The notes below the pieces were generated by a model, which was given only the letters and a program-made list of their open reading frames with translations, searched no databases and was not told the origin of the DNA. Shown in pieces: positions 25,949 to 36,020 of a stretch of 64,000 nt of DNA; position 1 is the stretch's first letter; each line of letters starts with the position of its first letter. A program made the translations under genes and the position numbers. Origin of the DNA: CANKJK01 sp964400405 (GTDB taxonomy: Bacteria > Acidobacteriota > Vicinamibacteria > Vicinamibacterales > UBA2999); assembly GCA_964400405.1 (NCBI GenBank), contig CAYNUO010000003.1:13543-77542 (forward strand). Reading direction: 5' to 3'.

Positions 25949-28900
25949 TGCGCCGGACGTCCCGTCGCGCCGGACACGGCGCCGGCGTAGATCTGCACCT
26001 GGCGCCGGTAGCGCGCGAGTGTCGCGGCGTCCGGCTCGCCCGTCTTGAAATCGACGACCGTCACGACACCGTGCTCCTCGAACACCAGATCGGCCGTTCC
26101 TTCGATCAGCCGCGCGCCCGCGGTGCGGGCCGTGATCGGCACTTCGCGCCAGCACGCGCCCCGCGTCACGGCCTCAGCCGCGCGGCCCAGCAGCGGGTGC
26201 GCCAGCACGGCCGTGACCGTCCGGACCGCCTCCTGCCGCTCCGGCTCGCTCGCACCGAGCAGACGCCCGTGCACCTCTGCCAATCCGGCTACCTGCGCGC
26301 CGGCCGGCAGGTCGGCGTCGGCCAGCACCGCATGCACCAGCGAGCCGAACCGGAGGCCGCTGGGACCCTGTCCGGCGGCGCCGCCCTCCGCTGACAGCCG
26401 TTCGACCGCCACTTCGATGTCCGACCCGAACGTCACCGCCGGATCGGCGGCCGCCTCGGTCGCGGTCACCACGGTCAACGACGGCTGACTCGCCGCCGTG
26501 ATGGCCGCGGACCGGCCATCGCGCCAGCGGGCATGGGCCAGGTGCTGGGCGGCAAGGACTTCGGGGGCGACGTCGCGCACGATCAGGTCGTCGCGCCTGA
26601 TGCCAAACGCCGGTTCAACGTCGAGGTTCAGCGCACCCGGCTCGGGCGACCACCACACCACGCCGGTTTCCGGCCCGTCGCCGGTGAGGACGTGCAGGCC
26701 TGGAGCCACTGTGCCCAGGCCTGCCGGGTCGCCGTCGGGCCGCTCGAGCACGGTGTCGCGGCTCGCAAACGCCGGCACGCCCGGTGATGGCCGGCCATCC
26801 CGGCGCACGCCGATGTCGGGATAGATTGCGCGGTTCAGCGGTGCCACCCAGCCGTCGAAGGGCGCGTCGCCGACGGCCGGAACGACCAGCACGTCCCGCG
26901 CCCGCGTCGCCGCGACGTACGCAATCCGCTCCCCTTCCCGCCGCTCCTGCTCGCACTCGGCCACCTGCGCTTCGAGAAGCTCGACCGGCAGCCAGCCGCC
27001 GAGGCGCTGCGCGCACAGCCGGCGGAACTGGTCGACGGTGCGGCCCGCTTCGGTCGGTGCGAGCCGCGCGCTGATGTCCGCGAGCACGACCACCGGAAAC
27101 TCGAGCCCCTTGGCCTTGTGCGCCGTCATCAGACGGACACCGTCAGTGCCTTCCTCCAGCACCGGCGCTTCGGCCGCCTGCGCGCGCGTAGCCTCATCGT
27201 GCAGCCGCTCCACGAACCCGCGGAAGGACATGCCGCCGTCCATTTCGTACTGACGCGCCAGTTCCGCGACGTGCAGCACGTTTGCCAGCACCTGCTCGCC
27301 GCCCGGCCGCAGCACGAAGCCCGCGTGGGCACGTACCGCGTCCAGCACGCCGGTGACCGTGTCCGCCACGGGCCGGCGGTTCCGCTGCCGGTGAAGCTCC
27401 CGCAGCACGCGGCAGGCGTCGGCAACGGGCGCCAGGTGCGCGGGCAGGGCGTCGGGCACGCGGAACGGATGGAAGCGGCCCGCGAGGTGGCGATACTCGA
27501 AGAGCTCCTCATCGCCGATCGCGAACAGGGAACCGCGCAGCGTCGCGAAGACCGAGAGCTGGTCGTCCGGCCACTCGATGGCGGCCAGCGCCGCGCGCAA
27601 CGTCTCGATCTCCTCGCGGCCGTGAAACGCGCGGCCGCCGACCAGCAGGTGCGGGATGCCCCGCGCCTCCAGCGCCTCGACATACGGTCGCGTGACGTCC
27701 TCGCCGAACGACACGAACCGCCGGAACAGCAGGCAGACGTGACGTGCCGCGACCGGCACCGGTGGGCCGCCGCCACGCTCGGTGACGACCCAGCCGCTCT
27801 CGCGCACGAGCCAGTCGACCCACGCCGCCGCCGCGTCCGGCAGCGACGCCTCGATGGCGCGCCCCGAGACGCCCCGGAAGGCATACGGTTTCGGCACGGG
27901 CAGCGCGACGACCGCCGGCTGACTGTCACAGGCCTCCCTGACCGGGGCGAGCGGCACGTACGGCGCCACACGGGTCCCCGCGCCGCCAGGTCGGTCGAGC
28001 ACGCCGTGGAACGCACGGTTCACGACCTGCTGAATCCCGGGCACGCTGCGGAAGCTTGCGCGCAGTTCCACGCGGGCCGCGCCACTGTGTTCGAGCTGCT
28101 CCACGATCTGCAGATAGAGATCGACGTCGGCCCGGCGGAACCGGTAGATGGCCTGCTTGGGATCACCGACGACGAACAGCTTGCCCGGGACAGGCCGCAC
28201 TGCCTCGCGCTCCGTCACATCGGCCGTGTCGGCCGCGAGCAGCAGCAGGATGTCGGCCTGCAGGGGGTCCGTATCCTGGAACTCGTCGACGAAGATGCGG
28301 CGGAAGCGCCGCTGGAACGCCTCGCGGACGGCCCGATCCTGCACGAGCAGATCCCGCGTCTTGAGCAGCAGGTCGAGGAAGTCCAGCGCCCCTTCGCGCG
28401 CCTTCAGCACTTCGTACCCGGCCACGGCATCGCGCAGTTCGTCGTGCAGCCGCGCCGCGAGGTCGGCGTCCGCCGCCATCTGAAACGCGGTCAGCGCATC
28501 GGTCAGCGCCGTGCGCTGGTCGAGCACCTGCACGCGCGTGACGCCGGGACCGTAGGACGCGCCGCTGCCCTTGCGGGCGCGCTGCCTGAACGTGCGGTCG
28601 CGGGCCAGTTCGACGACCAGCGCCTCAGCGCCGTCGCGGTCGGCCGGCCCGCTCTCGGCTTGCCGCGTCAGCGCCGCACTCAGCCGCCTCACCGGCGCGG
28701 TGTCGGCGTAGAGGTTGTCACTGGTACGCGACGGCTGCGCGGTCAGGCGCGCGAACGCATGCACCGCCTCGACGATGGCATCGACGGCCGCGTCACGGTC
28801 CAGGTCGATCCGCCGCCACGGCTCCGGGAAATCCCGCCACTCGCGCAGCGCGCGCGCCGCCTGCCGGAGACGCGCCACCGGTCCGTCGTCACTGGCACCG

Positions 28901-29436
28901 CCCGCGCCGGCGCCGCCTCCTGCGCCCCACCCCCGCACCGTGCGCCGGAGGGACCGCCGCACGCCCTCGGGAGGGTCCTCGACGACCGAGGCGAACCACG
29001 CATCGAACGCCTGGTCGAAGAGCCGGTCGGCCTGGCCTTCGGTGAGCACGCGGAACAACGGATCGACGCCGGCTTCAACAGGGCGCTCGCGCAACAGGTC
29101 CGCGCAGAACCCGTGAATGGTGCTGATGCGGGCGTCCTCGAGGGCCTGGACCGCGTCGTCCAGCCGGGACGCCTCGACCGGGTCCGTCGCAGACGTCCGT
29201 GCCACCTCGATCTGCTCGCGCAGACGCAGCCGCAGTTCCCCCGCGGCCTTCTCGGTGAACGTCACCGCCACGATTTCCTGCACCGCCGCGGCGCCGGTGG
29301 CGAGCACGCGGACGATTCGCAGGACCAGCTCGGTCGTCTTGCCCGTGCCGGCCGCGGCCTCGACGACGAGCGTGTCGTCGAGCGCGGTGCGGATGCGGTC
29401 GCGGGCGACCTGGTCGACGAGAGGGTGCGCGTTCAC
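25949..29436 (-). CDS. addA: AddA-like helicase-nuclease, 3' end lost in gap
   Basis: The large subunit of an AddAB-type double-strand break resection enzyme, 1162 residues visible. UvrD/RecB superfamily 1 motifs appear in order: Walker A AAAGTGKTTE (residues 27-36), VTFTEKAAGELRLRL (Ia), VDEFQDTDPLQADIL (II), GDPKQAIYRFRRAD (III), RLMTAHKAKGLEFPVVVLAD (V) and ATRARDVL (VI). Near the end EGTADLVFEEHGVVTVVDFKTG carries the PD-(D/E)XK nuclease Asp and Asp-X-Lys; the last ~50 residues are lost in the gap. The GTG start at 29436 overlaps the addB stop as GTGA. Together the subunits would process broken ends for RecA-dependent repair. Confidence 0.88.
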
Positions 29437-32400
29437 GGCAGCATCCGAATGGCGGCGAGGTCCGCGATGAGCGCCGCGGGTTTGGCCGCGGTCCGGCGCG
29501 CGGCGTCGGGTCCGCACACCGCCGTGAAGTCGCACCGCGCACAGGCGTCCGGGCCCGGGGCGGCGGGCAGTGTGCCCGACGCGATGGCGCGATCGATGAC
29601 GGTCAGCACCTCGAGCCCGGATGTCCGCGCGAGCGGGATCAACGGAACCGCGTGCACGGCGTACCCGCCGGCGCTGGTGCAGTACGACAACCGGCTCTCG
29701 ACCACCGGCTTGCCGAGCACCTGCTCGACGGCAATCGCATACAGCACGGGCTGCAGCACGGCACCGCCGCCGACCGTCACGCCCCTGATGCCATCAGGCG
29801 CGCGGCCGGTCTTGTGGTCCGTCACGCGGAGGCCGTCTCCGGTCCGCGCCGTCTCGACCAGGTCGACGGCTCCGCGCAGGCGGAAGCCGGCGCCCACGGT
29901 CACCTCCACGTCCGTGCTGTGCGGGTCACGGACACCCGGCACGCGGCCGAAGCCCAGCTCGAAGTACGCCGGCAGCCACGCGCTCGCGTCGCCCGCCAAC
30001 TGGTCGAGCCAGCCGTGCAGATCGCGGCGGATGGACGCCAGTGCGTCGGTCCAGACCCGATCGACGGCAGGAGCCAGCTGGTCGCGGTACTCCTCGCCGG
30101 TCCGGTCGAGGCTCTCGTCGAGTACGACGCGTGCCTGCGGCAGCGATCGATCGCCGAGCGGCAGGAGCCCGTCCGTCTGCATGCGACGCAGTGCACGCGC
30201 CTGCGTCTCGTGCACGAGGCTGCCGCGTGTCAGCGGGTCCATCACCTCCAGCGGCGCCGGCTCGAGGCGCGGCTGGAGCCGCAGCACGCCCCCGAGCAGG
30301 AACTGGTACGGACAGGCGGCAAACCGCTGGAGCGCCGAGAGCGAGTACGGGCGCGTCGTCAGCCGGTTCGCCTCGAGCAACGGCGCGGTCGCCGGCGTCG
30401 TGCGGGTCAGCCCATCCTGCGGCGACCAGCGTCGCCCTCCGCGCGCCCAACGGTCCACGACGGAACGCCGGAGGGCATCGTTCAGCTTGAGCAGATAGTG
30501 CGCGTGCCCGCGCACCAGCTCCGGGTCCGAGTCGAGCAGCGGACGCAGCACCGCGAGGTCATGCTCCTGGTCGTCGATCGCGCGTGCCGGGTCGGCAGGC
30601 GCGGGCCAGCCGAGCCGCGCCTGCCCTGCCGCGCGGGCCCAGGTCTCAAGCGACTCGTGCGGCGGAAGCCGCCCCGTCGCGGCCCGGACCACCTCCAGCG
30701 CGTAGAGCGAGGGGACGCGTGCGCGACCCTCGCCCACCTCGATCCTGGGATAGGACACCGAGAGCCGCTCCGTCGCCGCGCCGGCCGCCACATGGAGCCG
30801 TCCGCGCTCCTCGGCGAGCCGGTCCTCCTGCCGGGAGAGACTGGCGGAGACCCGCGCGCGGCCTTCATCGAGCAGCAGCGGATCCTCGCGGGGCCGCTGC
30901 GGGAAGACGCGCTCGGCCAGCCCCGGCAGAAAGACCACCCGGAAGGCGCGCCCGCGCGCCTGGTCCGGCGTGCCGACGAAGACACGGCCGTACCGGCGAC
31001 CGGGGGGTGTCACCTGCAGGTCGGAGAGCCGCGCCGCCAGCACGCGCCGCACGTCGTCGAGCGTCACCGGACCAATGCCCGCCATCGGGCGCAGTTCGGC
31101 GCACACACGCTGCACACGCGCGGGTCTCCGCAGCACGCGCGGCGCCAGCACGTCGAATCGCTCCAGCCACTCGCCCCAGCGGGCCTCCCGCGGCCAGGAC
31201 GCCAACGTCTCGATGACCGGCAGCGCGAACGCCGCCAGACGCACGACGTCGGCGTGCATCGCGTCCAGCGCGACGGCCTGCGGCGCCTCCACGTCTCCTT
31301 CGCGCCGCGCGACCTCGAGGGCCTGCAGGCTGAACGACGCCGCGAGGCCGTCGAGACGCCGGCGCCAGCGCGCCGGGTCGCCTCCGATGACCGCCGCATC
31401 GACGAGCAGCCGTTCCCACCGCCACGGCGCACGCAGCGGGTCGGCCGCCCCGGGGCCGTCGCCGTACGCCGCGCCCGCCGCGTCGTCCTCCGGGGGATCC
31501 TCGTCGGCGGCATCCGCCAACGCATCCCGGCCGAAGGGGTCCTCGCCGTGCGCGGGTGAGGCCGCTCCAGGCTCACCGCGCGGCACCTGCCCGAGCGACA
31601 GGTACTCCGCGAAGCGCGACGCCGGGAGCCCCTCGGCCGCGCACGCGAGCAGCGCCAGCCAGGCGCGCCCAGCCGCGTCGGGCCGCTGCGCACCACGCTC
31701 CGACCAGATCGGCACGCCGGCCCGGCGGCACGCATGCTCGAGGAGCGCCGCGTAGCTCTGCGGTGACCGCAGCAGCACGGCCATCTCGTCGAAGGGGACG
31801 CCGCGCCGGGCTTCATCGAGCAGCCGCCGTGCGATCTCGATCGTCTCTCTCGCCTCGCCCGGAGCCGACCAGATCTGGAAGCTGTCGTCGAAGTCACCGA
31901 GCGGCGGCCGGGTGTCGCGATGAAACAGGTGCCGGCGCAGACGCGTCAGCGCCGTCGTCGTACCCTCGTCCAGCGTGTCGACGACGCCGCCCGCGCGCGC
32001 GAGCGCGGCCTGCGTCCGGACGTCATGCGCCGGGCTCGTCGCGAGGGCCGTGCGCGCAGACGCGAGGCACGCCGCGACCAGCTGCTCCGTCGCGTCGTCG
32101 GTGACCGGCACGTCGAGGACGACGACCGCCTCGGCGATCGGCTGCTCTCGGAGACGCGACGCCGCGACCGCCATCAGCCGCGCCCGGCTGACCGCGCCCG
32201 CGCCCTGGAGTGCCGCCTCGTGTGCCGCCAGCAGCCGCGCCAGGTCGTCGCCGGAACGGTCCGCGTGGCGCAGGGCCTCCGGCGTCGCCGCGCCCGCATC
32301 GAGGTCGCCGATGGTGCCGGCCAGCGCGCGGGCGAATCCCGGCGTTCCGGCCACCGGCTCGAGATAGTCCAGCGGCGCATCACGGCGGACGTCGTCCAGC

Positions 32401-32696
32401 GTCCGCGCGGCCACCGCCTCCAGCCCGAGCGCGCTCGCGGGCGCCACGCCGTGCCCGGCCAGCCACGGCGCCGCGGCCCGGGCGGCGAGCTGTGCCAGGC
32501 TCAGACGCTCCAGCCCGAAGGTCGCCGTCGTGCCGGCTGCCACGCGCCGGGCAAGCTCGTCGGCCGCGCCGCGCGACACGCCGACGATGACCGCACGGGT
32601 GCCCGGCGTCAGCCCGGCGAGAAAGGCCGCGGCCCGCGCCAGGCGGGCGTCGGCTCCCGTGGAGACCGCGATGGGAAACCGTGAGGCGGGGGACAT
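29433..32696 (-). CDS. addB: AddB-like nuclease subunit with Fe-S cysteines
   Basis: A 1087-residue partner of the downstream helicase. The N-terminus (RFPIAVSTGADARLAR) lacks a proper Walker A, so this subunit probably does not hydrolyse ATP, as in the proteobacterial-type AddB. The C-terminal PD-(D/E)XK domain shows RGAVDLVE and VTDHKTGR. Cys1052, Cys1055 and Cys1061, with an upstream Cys in SYCTSAGG, fit the 4Fe-4S cluster that staples the AddB nuclease domain. ATG 32696 (MSPASRF) is preferred over 32711. The gene starts 27 bases after pdxH and overlaps addA by four bases. Confidence 0.84.
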   Translation of the reverse strand: MSPASRFPIAVSTGADARLARAAAFLAGLTPGTRAVIVGVSRGAADELARRVAAGTTATFGLERLSLAQLAARAAAPWLAGHGVAPASALGLEAVAARTLDDVRRDAPLDYLEPVAGTPGFARALAGTIGDLDAGAATPEALRHADRSGDDLARLLAAHEAALQGAGAVSRARLMAVAASRLREQPIAEAVVVLDVPVTDDATEQLVAACLASARTALATSPAHDVRTQAALARAGGVVDTLDEGTTTALTRLRRHLFHRDTRPPLGDFDDSFQIWSAPGEARETIEIARRLLDEARRGVPFDEMAVLLRSPQSYAALLEHACRRAGVPIWSERGAQRPDAAGRAWLALLACAAEGLPASRFAEYLSLGQVPRGEPGAASPAHGEDPFGRDALADAADEDPPEDDAAGAAYGDGPGAADPLRAPWRWERLLVDAAVIGGDPARWRRRLDGLAASFSLQALEVARREGDVEAPQAVALDAMHADVVRLAAFALPVIETLASWPREARWGEWLERFDVLAPRVLRRPARVQRVCAELRPMAGIGPVTLDDVRRVLAARLSDLQVTPPGRRYGRVFVGTPDQARGRAFRVVFLPGLAERVFPQRPREDPLLLDEGRARVSASLSRQEDRLAEERGRLHVAAGAATERLSVSYPRIEVGEGRARVPSLYALEVVRAATGRLPPHESLETWARAAGQARLGWPAPADPARAIDDQEHDLAVLRPLLDSDPELVRGHAHYLLKLNDALRRSVVDRWARGGRRWSPQDGLTRTTPATAPLLEANRLTTRPYSLSALQRFAACPYQFLLGGVLRLQPRLEPAPLEVMDPLTRGSLVHETQARALRRMQTDGLLPLGDRSLPQARVVLDESLDRTGEEYRDQLAPAVDRVWTDALASIRRDLHGWLDQLAGDASAWLPAYFELGFGRVPGVRDPHSTDVEVTVGAGFRLRGAVDLVETARTGDGLRVTDHKTGRAPDGIRGVTVGGGAVLQPVLYAIAVEQVLGKPVVESRLSYCTSAGGYAVHAVPLIPLARTSGLEVLTVIDRAIASGTLPAAPGPDACARCDFTAVCGPDAARRTAAKPAALIADLAAIRMLP

Positions 32697-32723
32697 GCGC
32701 GGAGGGCGCACTACGTCGCGCGC

Positions 32724-33359
32724 TTACGGCGCGAGACGCTCGCGGCGCCAGCGGCCGGAGTCGGTCCGCGTATAGCGAAGGCGGTCGTGCAGGCGGCGTG
32801 TCCGGCCCTGCCAGAACTCGATCTCGTCCGGCACGAGCCGGTACCCGCCCCACCAGGACGGACGCGGGACGTCTCCGCCGGCGAACCTGGCCTCCGCCTC
32901 GCCGTACAGCTGTTCGAGCGTCTCGCGACTCTCCAGCACGGCGCTCTGACGCGACGCATAGACACCCAGCCGGCTCTCGAGCGGGCGCGTCGTGAAATAG
33001 GCGTTGGACTCGTCCGGCGGGACCTTCGCGATCCGGCCGTCGATCCGGATCTGGCGGTCCGTGCCCCGCCAGTAGAACAGCAGCGCCCCGGCGGGATTGA
33101 CGGCCAGTTCGCGCGCCTTGCGGCTGTCGTAGTTCGTGTAGAACGTGAAGCCCTGCCGGGTCGCGTCCTTGAGGAGCACGATGCGCGCCGACGGGCGGCC
33201 GTCCGGCGTCGCCGTGGCGAGCGTCATCGCGGTCGGATCCGGCTCCTGGGCGCACGCCTCCGCGAACCAGCGGTCGAAGAGCACGAACGGGTCGTCGCCG
33301 GCTTCCGCTTCCACGAGCGGTACGCCCGGATACTCCCGCCGCAGATCGCCGATGGCCAT
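32724..33359 (-). CDS. pdxH: Pyridoxamine 5'-phosphate oxidase
   Basis: FMN-dependent oxidase making pyridoxal 5'-phosphate from its pyridoxine and pyridoxamine phosphates; 211 residues, the usual family length. The split-barrel shows RIVLLKDATRQGFTFYTNY (FMN binding), GRIAKVPPDESNAYF, and the C-terminal signature WWGGYRLVPDEIEFWQGR followed by RLHDR, whose Arg and His contact the substrate phosphate. ATG 33359 is two bases after the clpA stop and begins the conserved MAIGDLRREY segment; earlier in-frame starts would lie in clpA. Its place between clpA and addB looks like operon packing rather than a functional link. Confidence 0.94.
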   Translation of the reverse strand: MAIGDLRREYPGVPLVEAEAGDDPFVLFDRWFAEACAQEPDPTAMTLATATPDGRPSARIVLLKDATRQGFTFYTNYDSRKARELAVNPAGALLFYWRGTDRQIRIDGRIAKVPPDESNAYFTTRPLESRLGVYASRQSAVLESRETLEQLYGEAEARFAGGDVPRPSWWGGYRLVPDEIEFWQGRTRRLHDRLRYTRTDSGRWRRERLAP

Positions 33360-33361
33360 GG

Positions 33362-35596
33362 TCAGGCTCCCGCCGTCACGCGCACGTCGCCGTCCACGAC
33401 ATCCACCACGGCGCGCCCGCCGCCGGGCAGTGCCCCGGATAGCGCACCGAACAGGAGCAACTCGGAGAGCGGTTTCCGAATCACGCGGTCGATGAGGCGC
33501 CCCATCGGCCGCGCGCCGAAGGCGCGATCGAAGCCGCGTTCGGCGAGCCACGCCCGGGCCGCCTCCGACACGTCGATCGTCACGCCTTTGGCCGCCACCA
33601 GCCCGCGCAGTTCGTCGAGATGCTTCTCCACCACGCGGGCGATGACCGCGGTGTCGAGCGGCTGGAACGGCACGATCGCGTCGAGCCGGTTCCGGAACTC
33701 CGGCGTGAACGTGCGCTCCAGCGCGCCGCGGCTGGACGTGCCCTCGCCCGCCTCGGCAAAGCCCATCCGCCGGTCGGAGAGGTCCCGGGCGCCGGCGTTG
33801 GTCGTCATGATGAGAATCACATGGCGGAAGTCCGCCTGGCGCCCGTGCGGATCGGTCAGCGTCGCGTGGTCCATCACCTGCAGCAGCAGGCCGAACAGAT
33901 CCGGGTGTGCCTTCTCGATCTCGTCGAGGAGCAGCACGGCGTGCGGGCTCTTGCGGACGGCGTCGATCAGCAGGCCGCCTTCCTCGAAGCCGACATACCC
34001 GGGCGGCGCGCCGATGAGGCGCGAGACGGCGTGCTTCTCCATGTACTCGGACATGTCGTAGCGCAGGAACGCCACGCCGAGGATCCGCGCGAGCTGCCGG
34101 GCGAGCTCCGTCTTGCCGACGCCGGTCGGCCCCGAGAACAGGAAGCTGCCGATGGGACGGTCCGGGGAGCGCAGGCCCGAGCGCGCCATGCGGATCGCCG
34201 AGACGACCTCGGCGACGGCGGCACTCTGGCCGAACACGACACGGCCCAGTTCGGCGTCCAGCGTCGCGAGCGCCGTGCGGTCGTCGGCGGAGACGGCCTG
34301 CACCGGCACACGGGCCATGCGCGCCACGATGGCTTCGATCTGCGCCGGCTCGATGACGGCTGCGCGCGAGCCCGGCGGCTTCAACCGCTCAGCGGCGCCG
34401 GTCTCGTCCATCACGTCGATGGCCTTGTCCGGCAAGTGGAGGTCGCGGAGGTGCTTCGCCGACAGCCGCACGGCGGCCGTCAGCGCGTCGTCGCTGTAGC
34501 GCACGCCATGATGCTGCTCATAATGCCCGCGCAGGCCGCGCAGGATCGCGATGGCCTCGTCCTCGGACGGTTCGACGATGTCGATCTTCTGGAACCGGCG
34601 CGCGAGGGCGCGGTCGCGGTCGAAGGACTGCTTGGCGTCGGCGAACGTCGTCGACCCGATGCAGCGCAGGCGGCCGCTCGCGAGCGCGGGCTTCAGCAGG
34701 TTGCCGGCGTCCATCGCACCGCCCGAGGCCGAACCGGCGCCCACGAGCGTGTGAATCTCGTCGATGAAGACGATCGCGCCCGGTTCCGCCGCGAGCCGAT
34801 CGAGAACCTGCTTGATGCGCTCCTCGAAGTCGCCCCGGTAGCGGGTGCCCGCCACGAGTGCCCCGAGGTCCAGCGCGTAGACGCGGGCCCCGGCCAGCGC
34901 CTCGGGCACCTCATGCTGATGAATGCGCAGCGCCAGCCCCTCGGCCAGTGCGGTCTTGCCGACGCCGGGCTCACCGACCAGCAGCGGGTTGTTCTTCCTC
35001 CGCCGGCAGAGGACCTGGATCATGCGTTCCAGTTCAGGTGCGCGGCCGATGAGCGGATCGATGCCGCCTGCCGCCGCTTTCGCCACCAGGTCCGTGGCGA
35101 AGGCTTCGAGCGGGTCACGCGTCGTCGCCGGCGACTCGTCGCCGGACGGCTCCGTCGCGGGAACGGCGGCCGACGGCGCGCCGTGCGCGAGCTGGCGCAG
35201 CAGCCGGAGCCGGTTCACGCCGTGGCTCCGGAGCGCATGGGCGGCGTGACTGTCGGGCTCCTGGAGGATGAACGCCAGCAGGCTCCCGCTGTCCACCTGC
35301 CGGGCACTCGACATCGCCGCGTGCACGACCGCCTGCTGGATGACGCGGTCAAAGCCGAGCGTGGGCTCGGGCTCGACGCGCCGGCCCGCGGGGACGGGCC
35401 TGAACGCGTCGTCCAGCGTGGCGGCCATCTGCGCGGCGAGCGCGTCCACGCGGACGTCGAGCGCCCCGAGCACGGCCCGCGCGGAGGGGTCGTCGACCAG
35501 CGCGAGCAGCAGATGCTCGGGGCTGACGGTGTCGTGGCGGCGATCCGCGGCGATGCGGAACGCCCGCTGGATGCTCTCCATCGTCTCGGGCGCGAA
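33362..35596 (-). CDS. clpA: ClpA, ATP-dependent protease unfoldase (start in gap)
   Basis: The AAA+ unfoldase that feeds ClpP; 744 residues are visible. The first, FAPETMESIQRAFRIAADRR, matches the normal N-domain of ClpA within a few residues of its start, so only one to a few codons are missing in the gap. NBD1 has GEPGVGKTALAEG and VFIDEIHTLVGAG; NBD2 has GPTGVGKTELARQ and LLLDEIEKAHPD. RRMGF before FTPEFRNRLD is the position of the (I/L/M)GF loop that docks on ClpP. There is no middle coiled-coil as in ClpB, supporting ClpA. With clpS and aat directly upstream it should degrade N-degron substrates. Confidence 0.93.
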   Translation of the reverse strand, partial: FAPETMESIQRAFRIAADRRHDTVSPEHLLLALVDDPSARAVLGALDVRVDALAAQMAATLDDAFRPVPAGRRVEPEPTLGFDRVIQQAVVHAAMSSARQVDSGSLLAFILQEPDSHAAHALRSHGVNRLRLLRQLAHGAPSAAVPATEPSGDESPATTRDPLEAFATDLVAKAAAGGIDPLIGRAPELERMIQVLCRRRKNNPLLVGEPGVGKTALAEGLALRIHQHEVPEALAGARVYALDLGALVAGTRYRGDFEERIKQVLDRLAAEPGAIVFIDEIHTLVGAGSASGGAMDAGNLLKPALASGRLRCIGSTTFADAKQSFDRDRALARRFQKIDIVEPSEDEAIAILRGLRGHYEQHHGVRYSDDALTAAVRLSAKHLRDLHLPDKAIDVMDETGAAERLKPPGSRAAVIEPAQIEAIVARMARVPVQAVSADDRTALATLDAELGRVVFGQSAAVAEVVSAIRMARSGLRSPDRPIGSFLFSGPTGVGKTELARQLARILGVAFLRYDMSEYMEKHAVSRLIGAPPGYVGFEEGGLLIDAVRKSPHAVLLLDEIEKAHPDLFGLLLQVMDHATLTDPHGRQADFRHVILIMTTNAGARDLSDRRMGFAEAGEGTSSRGALERTFTPEFRNRLDAIVPFQPLDTAVIARVVEKHLDELRGLVAAKGVTIDVSEAARAWLAERGFDRAFGARPMGRLIDRVIRKPLSELLLFGALSGALPGGGRAVVDVVDGDVRVTAGA

Positions 35597-35696
35597 NNNN
35601 NNNNNNNNNNNNNNNNNNNNNNNNNNNNNNNNNNNNNNNNNNNNNNNNNNNNNNNNNNNNNNNNNNNNNNNNNNNNNNNNNNNNNNNNNNNNNNNN
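35597..35696. other. Scaffold gap (100 N)
   Basis: Exactly 100 undetermined bases between clpS and clpA. Since clpS is nearly complete before it and clpA nearly complete after it, the true missing distance could be well under 100 bases. Confidence 0.97.
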
Positions 35697-35998
35697 GGCT
35701 CCGTGGTGACCCGCAGCGGAAACTCCTGCTGCTCGGCGTACTGCTGGGCCGTGCGCGCTTTCGTCTCCGCGACGTCGCGGGTGAAGATGCCGGCCACGCC
35801 GACACCGCCGCGATGGACCGCGAGCATGATCGCGAACGCTTCGTCGGCCGCCTTCTGGAAGACCGTCTCGAGCACCCAGACGACGAAGTCCTGCGTGGTG
35901 TAGTCGTCGTTGTGCAGCAGGACGCGCCACAGGCGGGGCGGCGCCAGCTGCTGGTCCTGGCGCGTGTCCTCGAGCAGGGATTCGCGTGGGACGCTCAT
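35697..35998 (-). CDS. clpS: ClpS, N-degron adaptor (3' end at gap)
   Basis: Adaptor that binds proteins with bulky hydrophobic N-terminal residues and delivers them to ClpA. About 100 residues are visible. VLLHNDDYTTQDFVVWVL contains the conserved Asn-Asp-Asp that, with later residues, holds the N-terminal amino group; VHRGGVGVAGIFTRDVAETKA is the second conserved block. The frame reaches the gap right after LRVTTEP, where most family members end, so perhaps only a stop codon and a few residues are lost. ATG 35998 follows aat by 22 bases, and TACAAT at 36014-36019 could be an internal -10 element. Confidence 0.93.
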
Positions 35999-36013
35999 GG
36001 GTGGGTCGAGTGA

Positions 36014-36019
36014 ATTGTA
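36014..36019 (-). promoter_or_regulatory. Possible internal -10 element for clpS
   Basis: TACAAT on the minus strand lies right after the aat stop and 15 bases before the clpS ATG, in the only AT-rich patch nearby. No convincing -35 is seen, and no Shine-Dalgarno stands before clpS. Confidence 0.35.
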
Positions 36020-36020
36020 C

